Below are positions 13,001 through 24,954 of a stretch of 64,000 nucleotides of DNA, piece after piece. Made by a program: the position numbers and the translations under genes. Source of the stretch: Ophioderma brevispina (taxonomy: Eukaryota; Echinodermata; Ophiuroidea; Amphilepidida; Ophiodermatidae). Under the pieces are notes generated by a model. That model saw only the letters and a list, made by a program, of their open reading frames with translations. It had not been told where the DNA came from and did no database searches. The number at the start of each line of letters is the position of its first letter. Within the stretch, counting starts at the first letter, position 1. The DNA lies in contig JAMKCH010058399.1 of the NCBI GenBank assembly GCA_023653785.1, positions 20,963-84,962 of the forward strand. The letters are read 5' to 3'.

Positions 13001-14595
13001 AACAGTAAATTGTTTACCCGGACACCATGTTACTCATAGCGCTCTCAGCGGCGGAATTAGAACGACTACAACACCGGGTGTTTTGGTGAATATTATTGAG
13101 ACCACAATACATCAAGAAGCCTAACATCCAGGGAGACTGTAAACAGCATAGCATCCAGAGATAAAACGGGGAAAAGGTGGGGAAAAAACACTACGAAATA
13201 ACGGGTTCGATACGGAAATTTAACATGCGCTTGCGCGGGTCTCGAAACGGTGATCAGTGGACATCACCTCGTGATGTCCCATCACAACCGCGACCCCGCA
13301 CCAACATATCTTCCTTACGTTAATACCCTGCTAATCGTTAGAAACGTGATTTCATGATACTCCAGACCATAAAAACCTCTTTCACAGGTTGCTTCACGAT
13401 CATGGTTCTCTTCAACAAACAACAGTATGTCGGATGTTATACACTTTAGTTTAAACAAAAAACTTACTGATCATAACTTCCAACCCTTACGTAACTGTTT
13501 TCGTATTTTTTGGAGTTTTCTTTATGAAGTAATCCCTTTTAAAGGAATTTCATATCGTGTTCAAATGTGAAATAACGATGTTTAACTAACGCTTTTCACC
13601 GTTTACTCAACCAAGAAAGTGGACAAGCTCGATTTTTGTGTTCCGCCAGTGTAAACTGGATTATCTCTCGCGAAAGAAGAAACAAGCAAATGAGATGAAA
13701 ACAAAAATCCTGGAAAGCCTGGTCTTTTCTCTTTAATTAAATAAGCCAATTACGGACTTATTTAATTTAGATATAATATGAAAAAAAACAAATCGGTTTT
13801 TGGATTGTACCAATTTTTTGAGACAGGGCTGTAGATTATATGCATACACAAATATAGCTAAATAATTGCAGATAAAAAGCAAGTGGAATAAAAATCAGTT
13901 AATAAGATATCAACAGGAATACTTTCCTATAGTCTATGGGAAGGGATAACCATACAGATTGAGAAAAGAATAGGCCGTGCACTACAGTGCAGAAATCCTT
14001 TCATTCACAAACCCCTTCACGAAAGAAAATCCATAAAAGAGGTTGGACCCATGCCGGTGAGAAGTCGGAAGCAAAATTTGCAGCCATTGAAACTTAAGTC
14101 ATCAACTTCAGGGGCGGATCGTAGGAAGGGGGCGGAGAGGGCGCGCGCCTCCCCGGTTAATATGCAAAATATTGCCAAAATCAGACCATTTGGACAAGTT
14201 AGGCCTTTCAGCCCCCCGGTTAATTTTGAAGTTTTCAAATCCTGATTCCCGGCCCATGAACTTTTTAGGCCAAATTTCAGACAATACCTATCACGATTAC
14301 GGAACACGTTAACCATGATCAGACCAAGACATTTTCCTGCAACATTAGCACAGAGGTTTAATTCCTTTGAAATTCCTCAAGTCATTGAATAAAGGAAATA
14401 TTAATGGAGCCCAAACAACATCACAGTACCAACCAGATGAGGGAAGGACAAGAGCTTTGGATAAGTGCAATAAAACAGAGAAGTGCATATTCGTTCGACA
14501 TCTGCAAAACCAACAAGACGTGAGATGTTATTGCACGAGGAATCAACATCTGTGAAGAAAATGCAATGATTGGAAAAGGCGTAATGCCAAGTTAA
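10062..14595 (+). repeat. 4.5-kb tandem duplication, unit A
   Basis: From AACTTTCCAACAGGTG onward this segment is collinear with 14,596-19,040 (offset about 4,450-4,540 bp). Landmarks in both units include AAAACGTTACGAACAACTTT, GTCGCATCGTGCAATTCACA, AGTCGATCGGAACA, CAATCAGGAGGC, ACAACGTCTTGC and AAGCGTCTAGGAAAA. The unit contains the right end of the long-TIR structure (13,620-13,835) and about 760 bp beyond it. Differences are mostly one- or two-base indels, which destroy every frame. I recognise no protein domain. It may be a true segmental duplication, two haplotypes placed side by side, or a tandem element. Confidence 0.85.
13620..13835 (-). repeat. Long terminal inverted repeat arm, right (unit A)
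   Basis: Read on the minus strand it begins TACAGCCCTGTCTCAAAAAA and matches the left arm at 5,258-5,470. The next flanking bases are ATTATATGC, so TA abuts the terminus as at the left end. Together the arms would bound an 8.6-kb interval. Confidence 0.65.
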
Positions 14596-17500
14596 CTTCC
14601 AACAGGTGACTTCGAGACTACTTGGTCAATCGCACGATGACAGTGACCGGCAATCCGTGCACGGCGTTGGGCAACAGAAGATGAAATTGGAGGGATTATC
14701 CTTCCATATATCTGGTTTTTGGTCTTGTGCGCAAGTTTATGAAACCCGTACGAGATAATGCTCGCCAAAAGTGGCTATTAGATACCATGCAATGAATTCT
14801 TTTATAAAACGTTACGAACAACTTTGCCAAAATGCCAGTTCGCTGTCGCATCGTGCAATTCACATAGCCTATAGAAAAGCATACGGATCTTTAACACGAC
14901 TCTTAAAAATACACTTATTTAGTAAAATTATTAAACTGTTTATCATACATAGCCCATAGCTTCTTATTCAGCGACAAAACCTAATCCTCTTTTGCTAGCA
15001 TAAGACAGAAAGCACAATCGTGAACGAAACAACATTAAGTGAAGAGTAAAAAAAATAAAAAAAATAAAAAAAATAAAAAGTTTTTTAAAAAAGAAATTCA
15101 GTACACCGTCCCTCTATGAGAGTCGATCGGAACACATACTCACTCCCTTAATCCCAGAGGGAATCACAACGAATAAACCGACCTATAATTATGGCTAGTA
15201 CCAATTATGATTTGTGCTTAAAAATAATACCTAAATCTCGTGTGTGTAGAAACACAGGCAATTCCATCCATGAACCAGTCTTCATAGTTCGGCACTATTT
15301 CTTGAGAAAAACCGTATAAAATCTGTCTACATTCCCTTATACCAGAATGGCGACACGGCATATAAGAGCCACACTCATGCGCCGCGAGATATATGTGTTG
15401 AACTTTAAAATAGTTCCCATGATTGTAGGCACCCATGGATTCCATCCATGTAGGGCCCTAGCAGTTACACATTACGCCCATCAGAACGAACGTATGCACT
15501 GTTCCAGATAATGTTGGCAATAAAAAAATATACAAGGAAAACGCCCTTCACATCTAGCTCTAGTATATCACCGTGTTTCACGCTCTTATTTTTTTATCCA
15601 ACGACTTGTTTCGAAAAAGTTAACACGTGCGAATCTCACAACTGTAAACATTCCAGCTTGTTCACGTGCGAAAAACCGACTGAAAAAATATTATATCTCA
15701 GGAAAAGAAAAACGGAACAAACTGGTTACGCTATAACTGAGTAAGAAATTATCAACACAGTTGATTTATATTCTCGAAGAAATCTTCATCCAAAGTTTAA
15801 GAAGACTCAAAAGCAAAATGCAACGATTGCCCTAACTGCAATGTAAACATTAATGTGTAATTAAAACACTCCTATGATAAACTCAAGACATAAAAATATA
15901 AGCCAAAAACTTTAAGGGCATGGTACTAAATCAGCTGTCCGGGCCGATCAAAGAATGAAATATAGCGATTGGGGTAAAAACAACCAAATATAACACGAAT
16001 ATTTATATTGAACAAGCACAGACACTACGATCTTGGTGCAACCCACTCATGAGGCAAGTTACTTATGGTCGTCTACATTCATTAACAAATATTAACTCCG
16101 TAATACTCAATCAGGAGGCTTTAGGTCTAATAAGAAAACTCCTGCAAAAAGATCAAAAATTTACCATATTAAACAGGTTAGACAAGAACTGATTATTTCA
16201 ACGACACTAGGTTAAACTTTAACCGATACAAGCTGAACAGGAATAAAACTGTTTAAGTATGAAAATACTCGTAGTTCTCTGGACTAACTCTAGAATGAAC
16301 TAGCCCATCTTTCCTCATTGTAATTGTACCTTCTAAGTATCATTCACAAAAAAATGAAGTGCATCGATTTTGACTTGGCCTGGTTATTATATTGACGTAG
16401 ATCCCGATGCACTCACAAATATTACACAGAGATGCATCTATGGAATGCCCCGCCAAAATCCAAGACCACAACCTGTGTTGTCTCATTTGAACCTCCTTTG
16501 TATAAATTACGCTTTACACAATGATCGCTATAAACAAAATGTAAATTCCCGGAATAGGAACCTATCATAACACCGAAAACGCCCAAGTGGTCCCACACGA
16601 GTGCCTTCATTTATCTTCCCAAATTTCAACATAACACTGCTGAAAGAGCTATAGAACTATATGACAACGTCTTGCCTAAACCACGCCATAAAAAAAACAC
16701 AAAGCACATTGGCATGTTTGACAGCGTTTATTACTCGCAACTGGAGTGTATGTAGGTACGATTCTAAACCGAGGTCATAAAGTCAATCATATATTAATGG
16801 ATCAGAGAAATGTTAATCTCTGCTACCTTGCTCATCATAATTGCCAACTGTTGACATAAAAGCGTCTAGGAAAAGAGATAAAGATCTTGAAAATAAACCT
16901 GAACGGTTTAAGCAGAAATCGTTATGCAATTTCCAACCTATTTGAGTATCGTAAGTAATAAGCATGAAAATCGATCAATTGACGTCTATGTATACTATGC
17001 TCGTCTGTAACACTCTAAAAGAACAGCGACTGTGTCAATCATGAGTTATTAAACTAGAATAACTGGTCACAGGAATCCGACTGTGCACTGATCATAAAAC
17101 AACATTGATATCTGCGTATCATCTTCATCAACATCATCATAATGACCGGATGACATTTGACGAATCATTAAAAAAAAGAGATTACCATAAACAGAAAATA
17201 GAATGTATTAATACATTACATACATCTGAAGCTCACTGACAGGCGTACATTGGCATGGAAAGATTAAAAAGATTAAGTTGGTAAGATCACTTCGAAATGC
17301 TGGTGTGGGCAATACACTACACATACAGAGCTGTATATCAACTTTTTAAATGCCAACAACATCATGATAATCAAAACTACAGGTGGCTTTCTCACACCAT
17401 AGAGAATGCAACATCATTACATGTGTTTCATAAGAAAATTACTGAGCGGCATCTGAATTGAGTTTAGCTTCAGTGGATCTTGAAAATCTCGAAACAGTTA

Positions 17501-19040
17501 CAACTTGTCTTACCCGGACACATGTTCTATAGCTCCTCAGCAGCGGGCATTTAGAACGACACAACACCGGTTTTAATATAGTGACCACAAGAACATCAAG
17601 AAGCCTAACATCCATGGGCTGTAAAAGCATAGCATCCATAGACAACGGAAAAGGGGAAAACACTACAAAATAACGGGGTGTACATAACTTTAACATGCGT
17701 CTTGCTTCTGTCTCGAAACGATCAGTGGGCAGCACCTCGTGATGTCCCATCACACACCGCGACACCCGTACCAACATATCTTCCTTACGTATACCCCCTG
17801 CTATCGGTAGAAACGTTATTTAATGATACTTCACAGACATAAAAACTCTCTCTTACAGGTTGCTGTCCGCTCATGGTCTCTTCTAACAACACAGTATGTC
17901 GAATATTATTCAACTTTAATCTTAAAGCCAGAACTTTCTGATCATAACTTCCACCCTTACGAAACTGTTTTCGTATTGTTTGGAGTTTTCTTTATGACGT
18001 TAATCCCTTTTTAAAGAATTTCATATCTGTTCAAATTGAAGAACTTATGTTTCAACTACCCTTCACCGTTATTCACTCAACCAGAAATTGGCACAAGCTC
18101 GATTTTTGTGTTCGCAGTAAACTGGAGTTTTTCTCGCAGCAACCAAGCAAATGAGATGAAACAAAATCCTGCAAAGCCTGGTCCTTTTTCTTTTATATAA
18201 TATCCAGTAGAACCTCAAATTTATATTAATATATAATATTGAAAAAAAAAAATCGGTTTTTGATTGTAACCATATTTTTGAGACAGGCTGTCAATATATG
18301 CATACACAAATATAGCATAAATACATGGCAGATTAATAAGCCATGTGGAAAACATCAGTTATAATATATCAACAAATGATACTTTCCTAGTCTTACTTGG
18401 GAAGGTAACACCTAGGCAAATTGAGAAAAGCATTAGTCCGTGCACTCCAGTGCAGAAATCTATTTCCTTTCACAAACCTCTACGAAATAAATCCACTAAA
18501 AGAGGTTGGACCCATGCCGTTTGAAAGTCAAGCAAATTGCAGCCAGTGAAACTTCAGAATCATCAACTTCAGGGTCGATCTAGGAGGGGGCGGAGATGCG
18601 CCGCTGCCCCCGTAATTCCTGCAAAATCTTCACCAATCCGCCCATTTTGGCCGCGGGGTTTTAGCTTTCACCCCCGGTAATTTTTGACGTTTTTTCAAAT
18701 CCTGGATCCCCATGACTTTTATAAGGCCAAATTCAGACAATACCTATCAAGATACGTAACACGGTGACCATGGATCAGACAAACCTTTTCCTGCCCATTA
18801 AGCACCTGAGTATTAATTTCTTTGAAATTCTCAATTCATTGAATAAAGGAAATATTGACATGAGCCCAACCACGCACAGTAAACCATGAGGAAAGACAAG
18901 AGCTTTGTATAAGTGCAAATAAAAACAGAGAAGTGCATATTCCTTAGTACATCTGAAAACCAACCAACGGAGATTTTATTGCACGAGCAATCAACATCTT
19001 GTGAAGAAAATGCAAGATTGGGAAGAAAAGCGTAATCAAG
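14596..19040 (+). repeat. 4.5-kb tandem duplication, unit B
   Basis: Second copy of unit A in direct orientation, joined head to tail at about 14,596 (unit A ends GGCGTAATGCCAAG, unit B ends GCGTAATCAAG). It contains its own copy of the inverted arm (18,090-18,293), of the ACCAACATATCTTCCTTACG block (17,770), and of the GC-rich stretch near 18,590. An (AAAAAAAT)n-like tract at 15,048-15,079 is expanded relative to unit A. Frames such as the 112-codon minus frame at 17,439-17,777 are not preserved in unit A, which argues against coding. Confidence 0.85.
18090..18293 (-). repeat. Long terminal inverted repeat arm, right (unit B)
   Basis: On the minus strand it begins GACAGCCTGTCTCAAAAATA and follows the arm in unit A. 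It is a product of the 4.5-kb duplication and not an independent insertion, since the flanking sequence on both sides is shared with unit A. Confidence 0.6.
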
Positions 19041-19497
19041 AATTTAAAATCATCAACGTATGTGAAACTTGGAAAATGGATGCGAAATCATGATCCTGCA
19101 AAGTGATTTTGAAAAATCTTGTGTTTGTATATGGTTTACAGTATGGTACCATAAAATGCCATCTCTTTACCAGCATAAAAGGCACTTCCAGAAATAAATC
19201 ATCTCATTTTAACAGAAATTCAGCTTATTATGAACAATATATTGTATATTCTTTCATGTACTGTATGTAATTTGGCAATGCTTATCATACAAGATTGTCT
19301 GAACATACGATTTTCATGATTAACTCATGTATAATGTCAAAGTACACAGTCCCATCATCAACACTTCATTTATTGCCCAAACTATAGACCATAGAGCTGT
19401 TTTCAAATCTTGATGAAGTGACTTTGTCAACCTTGAGGGGTCAAAGACGTATAGACACATTCATCTGGTCCTATGGATAAACAAAGGCAAGTATTAT
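19041..19497. other. Unique noncoding spacer
   Basis: No gene, repeat or RNA feature could be supported here apart from the ~50-bp similarity of 19,100-19,145 to 4,655-4,705. It separates the tandem duplication from the TIR element at 19,498. Confidence 0.45.
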
Positions 19498-20174
19498 CGA
19501 GGGTTGACAAACAGAAGGACGTAACTCACTTTTTGGTGATTTTGAGGTTTTGGTACCAAAAAAATCTGTAACACCTACAGATTCTGAAAACCATGAAGCC
19601 TTAACTCAAGTCTACTTCCTATTCCCTATAAAGCAAATAACACTTCACCACATCTCAATGGTGCACACTTTGTTTACTAACAGAAAGCCTTAACTCTGAG
19701 TTACGACCTTCTGATGGTAACTGTATTTGGCCAAACAATGAGTTGAGGCTTCATTGCTTGCACAAATGCCAGAATTGCAACAGCTGTTTAGCTCCCTATC
19801 CCACTTATATCGATGATTTCTTTTTAAAAATTCCAAAGGGATGACATGCTTAAACATCTGATTGAAATAATGTGTCAATCATAGGCATGATTGAAGATGT
19901 AACTCACAGATTACCGTTTTCAGTTACCGTCAGAAGGACGTAACTCAGCATTTAAAAGAAATATTAAAGAATTTCTTTAATTCTGCTGTTCATAATTAAA
20001 AATTGTTCTTTGTTTACTAAAGTTTATATAATGTTTGCTTACAGTACCATATATGAGCTTTATGAGATGTTCACATTTTGAGTAATGAATAGATTTGCTT
20101 AGTAGAAAATATTAAACATCACATTTCTCAAAAGCAGTATTTTTGAGTTAAGGTTTTCTGATTGTCAACCCTCG
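19498..20174. mobile_element. 677-bp TIR element with TTAT target duplication
   Basis: The left end CGAGGGTTGACAAACAGAAG and the right end (reverse complement) CGAGGGTTGACAATCAGAAA are inverted repeats. Both are followed by a shared stretch that includes TAACTCA. The element is flanked on both sides by TTAT (19,494-19,497 and 20,175-20,178). Inside, the motif CAGAAGG(A)CGTAACTC recurs several times in both orientations, near 19,515, 19,690-19,715 and 19,930. No transposase frame exists, so this is a non-autonomous, MITE-like element of unidentified superfamily. Confidence 0.75.
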
Positions 20175-20178
20175 TTAT

Positions 20179-21400
20179 ATCCATAGAGCCTCTCCACCCT
20201 TTGGGCAAGAGTTTTCCACAATGCTGGTGCAGTTCTTCATTTAAACTGAATAAATCCATACTAATTTTCACTAGTTAATGATTGTTATGTTTGCATTAGT
20301 AAGTATACAATTTTATACAAATAATTATGAAGTATTTTATATTATTTTGTTAATCTATACACATTGTCATAATAAGAAATGTATTAATAAAACAGATTTG
20401 CTGTAAATATATGTGTAATATTTCCTTTTGAGAAAAGAATGATTTAAAAGTAACCACATTGTGGCCTCCTGCTTACATGTCAGACACTCTAACCATCTCA
20501 TGTGATGGAAATTGAGCAGTAGATATATATCTATAGGCTTTTAAGCTTCAAATTCCCTATTTTAGTCCAAGGTATATAGAAAATAAATACGTATAAGCTG
20601 AATTTTTCAGGATAGTTTCCTGATGTTGTAAGGAGAAACATCTCAAAAGTCCCCAAGAATCCCCCGTGTGCTATTTGAGAAATAAGGGGTAAAGTTTGTA
20701 CAGGGGTCAAATTCTAAAATGTTCCAATTGCGTTCAAATGTATACCAACGTTTGTGTCATGTCATATGGATTGAAAAAAGGTATAGTTTTGTTTTCAGGT
20801 CATACGGTTGGTAAGATCAAAGCGCCTATCCTTTCCAAAAGTGTACCAAACTGTTTGTCTCATTGTGTATAAACCGAAAAGATATACATAGTTACAGGGC
20901 TCATTATGCTAGGTTGCTACAGGGTCTATGGGAGGTCACAAGCCACTGCCATATAAGGCCAATATTTCAAAGTTGTAGAGAGTGTGAATGAGCATTTTTT
21001 GCCATAATATGACCGTACAATATATACGAGTAATTTGGAATTAGTTTAATTATAAATGGTACCGTTTTGAAAATTTGACCCCACGATGACCTTTACCAAT
21101 TTTGGGGCTGTATGCCTAAAACTAAAGATCAAAAGTGTGACAAACTATACATTTCTTATTCAGTGTGATTAGAAGAATACAATAGTCCATAATTTAGCTC
21201 AATTGAATCATTTTAATTTTTTTGGGGGACTCTTGTTGACTTTTGATAATTGTGTCCTCACAACATTAGGAAACTATCCTCTGGCTACATAGACCATAAA
21301 GTCGTGGACTATTTCCCCCACTTCTCGAGCAACAAACATGATGGAGAAACAATTTATTGATTGTGACTCTAAGAAGAGGTTTATTGCAATTATCTTCCTT
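20179..21400. other. Noncoding region with weak internal repetition
   Basis: About 20,715-20,890 holds two imperfect ~110-bp repeats (TATACCAA...TTTGTGTCAT...GGTATAG and GTACCAAACTGTTTGTCTCAT...ATATACATAG). Similar wording, with a CTACAGGGTCTATGGGAGGTC-like stretch, recurs in the foldback elements near 29,520 and 34,510. No gene seen. Confidence 0.45.
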
Positions 21401-21404
21401 ATCC

Positions 21405-22495
21405 CATGATTTATTCCAGTCACTAGGGAGTTGTATCAAGTTGTGACATACAGGTTTATTGCGATTATCTTCCTTATCCCAGGATTTTATTCCTGTCACT
21501 AGGGAGTTGTAACAAGTTTTGACATATAGGTTTATTGTAATTATTTTCCTTATCCCAGGTTTATTCCAGTCACTAGGGAGTTGTAACAAGTGGTGACATA
21601 CAGGTTTATTTTGATTATTCTCATTATCCCAGGATTTATTCAGTCACTAGGGAGTGGTATCAAGTGTTGACATACAGGTTTATTGCGATTATCTTCCTTA
21701 TCCCAGGATTTTATTCCTGTCACTAGGGAGTTGTAACAAGTGTTGACATATAGGTTTATTGTAAATATTTTCCTTATCCCAGGATTTATCCCAGTCACTA
21801 GGGAGTTGTAACAAGTGTTGACATATAGGTTTATTGTAAATATTTTCCTTATCCCAGGATTTATTCCAGTCACTAGGGAGTTGTAACAAGTGTTGACTTA
21901 TAGGTTTATTGTAATTTTCCTTATCCCAGGATTTATTCCAGTCACTAGGGAGTTGTAACAAGTGTTGACATATAGGTTTATTGTAAATATTTTCCTTATC
22001 CCAGGATTTATTCCAGTCACTAGGGAGTTGTAACAAGTGTTGATATATAGGTTTATTGTAAATATTTTCCTTATATCAGGATTTATTCCAGTCACTAGGG
22101 AGTTATAACAAGTGGTGACATACAGGTTTATTGTAATTATTTTCCTTATCCCAGGATTTATTCCAGTCACTAGGGAGTTGTAACAAGTGTTGACATATAG
22201 GTTTATTGTAAATGTTTTCCTTATCCCAGGATTTATCCCAGTCACTAGGGAGTTGTAACAAGTGTTGATATATAGGTTTATTGTAAATATTTTCCTTATA
22301 CCAGGATTTATTCCAGTCACTAGGGAGTTATAACAACTGTTGAAATATAGGTTTATTGTAATTATTTTCCTTATCCCAGGATTTATTCCAGTCACTAGGG
22401 AGTTGTAACAAATTATGACATACAAGTTTATTGTGCTTCTTTCTTGTTCTAGGATTAATTCCAGTCCAGGGAGTTGTAACAAGTGGTTATATTTC
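21405..22495 (+). repeat. Minisatellite, 75 bp x ~14
   Basis: About fourteen copies of a 75-bp unit are marked by CACTAGGGAGTTGTAACAAG, followed by a TGACATA(T/C)AGGTTTATTGT segment and TTTTCCTTATCCCAGGATTT. Copies begin near 21,420, 21,497, 21,572, 21,645, 21,720, 21,797, 21,872, 21,943, 22,017, 22,093, 22,167, 22,243, 22,317 and 22,393. The period is a multiple of three and the minus strand has no stop in two frames. This creates repeat-encoded frames of up to 199 codons that I do not regard as a protein. Degenerate units continue at 22,745-22,935. Confidence 0.95.
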
Positions 22496-22596
22496 AATCA
22501 CTTAGAAGTGGTAACGTACAGGTTTGTGGCGATATTTCTTGTTATAGGATTTATTTGTTGGAAATTCAAATATAAATACAACAGCTTTATTGGTAA

Positions 22597-22740
22597 ATGT
22601 TTCATATAGAAGTCCCAAGGATGCAAATGACGTATTGCCATTTATTCCATCAAGCGCTACTGATCATCATGTAGCGCATGACGGAATCAATTATAATACT
22701 AGTACCTCATTTGCATCCTTAGGACTTGATGATGAAACAT
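22597..22740. mobile_element. 144-bp hairpin element (MITE-like)
   Basis: Arms ATGTTTCAT...AAGTCC(C/T)AAGGATGCAAATGA are inverted at 22,597-22,630 and 22,707-22,740. A nested inner hairpin TTCCATCA-AGCGCTAC / GTAGCGC-ATGACGGAA lies between. There is no coding capacity. It sits between the 75-bp array and that array's degenerate continuation, which suggests insertion into or beside the array. Confidence 0.7.
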
Positions 22741-22744
22741 CTAC

Positions 22745-22935
22745 TGGTTTATAAGCACTTGCGGAGTTGCAACAAGTAGGAAATACAAAATTATGCCGAG
22801 TTTATTGTGGTTATCATCGTAGACTTGGGAATTATTTCAATCAATAGGTGAGCTACAACAAATAGGAAATACAATATGCCAAGTCTATTGTGGTTTTCAT
22901 CCTAATCTTGGAATTAATTTCAACACTAGGTGAGC
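22745..22935 (+). repeat. Degenerate continuation of the 75-bp array
   Basis: Two longer (~95 bp) diverged units keep the order of the array: GAGTTGCAACAAGTAGG, then GCCGAGTTTATTGTGGTTAT, then CTTGGGAATTATTTCAAT and AATAGGTGAGCTACAACAAA. Their divergence far exceeds that inside the main array, as expected for array edges. Confidence 0.6.
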
Positions 22936-22979
22936 TAGAACGAAATTTTTACTTATAGACAGGTCCCAGCCAAAGAAAA

Positions 22980-23640
22980 ACTGCCATTTTTTTTCAGTCA
23001 AGGTTTTCTCAGTGATTTTGTCTTCTTGAACCCATACTCTTTGAAATAAGCTTGGGGACCACCCAGAATTTTGACCCAAATCCAAGATGGCCGCCAAAAT
23101 CCAAAATGGCTGCTAAAATTACATTAATTGGATTAATACCCTCTCTAAGTTTTTCCTGTCAAATTTTTTTCACTGATTCTGTCATCCTGAACATTCCCCC
23201 ATTCAAATTGGCCCGAGAGCCACTCCGAATATTGCCCCAAATCCAAGATTGCCACCAAAAATCAAAATGGCTGCCAAAATGACCTTAATTACAGTCTTAT
23301 ACTGTGTCTTGGCTCTTCCTGTCAAAGTTTTTACAGCAGTTCCGTCATCTTAAACCTACAGCTATTGAAATTAGGTTAGAGGCTACCAAGGATTCGGTCT
23401 CAAATCCAAAATGGCCGTCAAAATAACTGCCAAAATGACTTTATTTATATTCAAGCTTCCTGAGTTGTTCATATGTTAACGTTTTCTCAGTGGTTCCATC
23501 ATTCCAAACCCATGTCCTTTGAAATTAGCTTGCATGGTACTCAGGATTTGGCTGCAAATGCAAGATGGCCACTTAAATCCAAAATGGCTGCCAAATTACC
23601 TCAAATTAAATTATCTTTTCCCCCATCAATTAGCTTTTTG
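22980..23640 (+). repeat. Four ~160-bp units rich in AAATGGC
   Basis: The unit order is TTTTCTCAGTG-TT(C)CGTCAT, a cytosine-rich piece ending in CATTGAAATTAG-like sequence, then CAAATCCAAGATGGCCGCCA and AAATCCAAAATGGCTGCCAA. It repeats at about 22,990-23,130, 23,150-23,300, 23,320-23,450 and 23,480-23,620. Identity between units is moderate. Frames crossing it are by-products. Confidence 0.75.
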
Positions 23641-23794
23641 TATGTCAATATGAGGTTTACATAGTACTGGATACCGATTTTGTGGGATAGAATACTCACC
23701 TGATCATTATTATCATGTAAATATGACAATATTGTCAGTGTTTAGTCTGGGCATCCTAAGTTGTTCGGCTCGCCAACAAACTGGATGATCGGAA

Positions 23795-24250
23795 CACATA
23801 ATTAACCCTCGTCTTACCAAGCCTTTTTGTAACACAGATTACCGAGGGGGTACCACCCCCTTGAGAATTCATTATACAGCACCCGATGCTTATGATTTTA
23901 ATACCAGTGGATAGCTATGGTCTTCCTCTTTCCATTGATACCAAAATAAGTACCAACATGCCTAGTATGGCGTCACAATGACGTCATGAATTCCGCGAGT
24001 CGGCAAAATTGACATTTTCCACAGAAAATAGGGGAAATCCAATTTTGTTCTAAAAAAGTAGGAATAACGGATTTTCATGTGGATTTCGGCGCTAAATGAT
24101 GGCAAATGACTAGTTTTACAAAAACATAGAGTTGTAGAGCCATATTGTGCATAATATTTTCAAAAATGCACCATAAAATATCCTTGGGTGGCAACCACCC
24201 CCTTACCAACCCCTTCGACTTTGACGGCATACCCTAACCCCGGTAAAAGG
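23795..24250 (+). repeat. Diverged copy of foldback-element arm
   Basis: CCCTCGTCTTACCAAGCCTT, then GATGCTTATGATTTTAATACC, then GATACCAAAATAAGTACCAA and GCGTCACAATGACGTCAT match both arms of the element at 31,903-32,951: directly at 32,240-32,320 and, as reverse complement, at 32,550-32,720. This appears to be a single-arm or older relative of that family, without visible ends. Confidence 0.6.
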
Positions 24251-24392
24251 TGCTACCTTCACATTTTTTTCGTTAAAAATGACCAGAAGGATGAGAGAAA
24301 GATTACCTAGAAGCTTTTTACGCAAGATTTGGGTATTTTAGGGCACCGGAGCAAAGTTCACTGGGGGTGAAGTTCATTCGCTTAAGTCCAAA

Positions 24393-24650
24393 TCACTGTC
24401 TATCTGCGAATCGGAAGAATGGAATTAAGCTACTGATGACAGACGAGGTAGACCACTGCTCTTGAACAAAGTCGCTTTCACTTTCAGTAATATCCTCTCC
24501 TAGGCTGTAGACCTCTTTCTCGCTCTGGTTTGGTCTTACCCTTCTCTTCTTAATTGGAGGCTGGGTCATGTCCATTGGAAGCTGGGCCGTCTCCCTTGAT
24601 TCTTCAGTATCAGCATCATAATTGACGTCGCCTGTATGATATGACCCCTC
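24393..24650 (-). pseudogene. Candidate coding fragment, acidic, unidentified
   Basis: The minus strand is open for about 86 codons. From the first in-frame Met there are 60 codons, with a basic stretch PIKKRRVRPNQ followed by an acidic serine-rich stretch (SLGEDITESESDFVQEQ) and a stop. The open frame extends upstream with more acidic residues (DVNYDADTEES) until a stop at about 24,651. Basic and acidic low-complexity segments of this kind occur at the N termini of many nuclear proteins and some transposases. I cannot assign a family. It could be a transposase 5' remnant, an exon, or a chance frame. No TATA box or splice pattern that I would defend is visible. Confidence 0.3.
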
Positions 24651-24954
24651 ATATCAAAAGGGTGCCTAGCTATTATTCGTTAATTACAAAACTCATCTCG
24701 TTTGTTTACAGAGAGTCACGAGCATCTTACTCCTACTATAAATATCTTCTCCAGAAAGAGGGTTTAGCCGTGACTTATCTACAAGCATGAGTTTTTTCTT
24801 GATCCTATTGCTACACCAGCGTGTGTTTAACTGGCTATTATGGCCTCATTTTATTTTTAGACCTTTACACATTCCAATATTAATGACTGCAGCATAATTA
24901 ATAAACATCCAAATTTAATGATAAAATGGATTTCTCGCCATTGATTTACAAGTT

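Noticed and set aside
13200..13215. GGGTTCGATA as a tRNA B box
   Set aside because: No A box or acceptor stem at the right distance. The tandem copy does not preserve it.
17439..17777. 112-codon minus-strand frame
   Set aside because: Not open in the tandem copy at 13,000-13,350.
21898..22497. 199-codon minus-strand frame
   Set aside because: Generated by the 75-bp minisatellite (a multiple of three). No evidence that it is translated.
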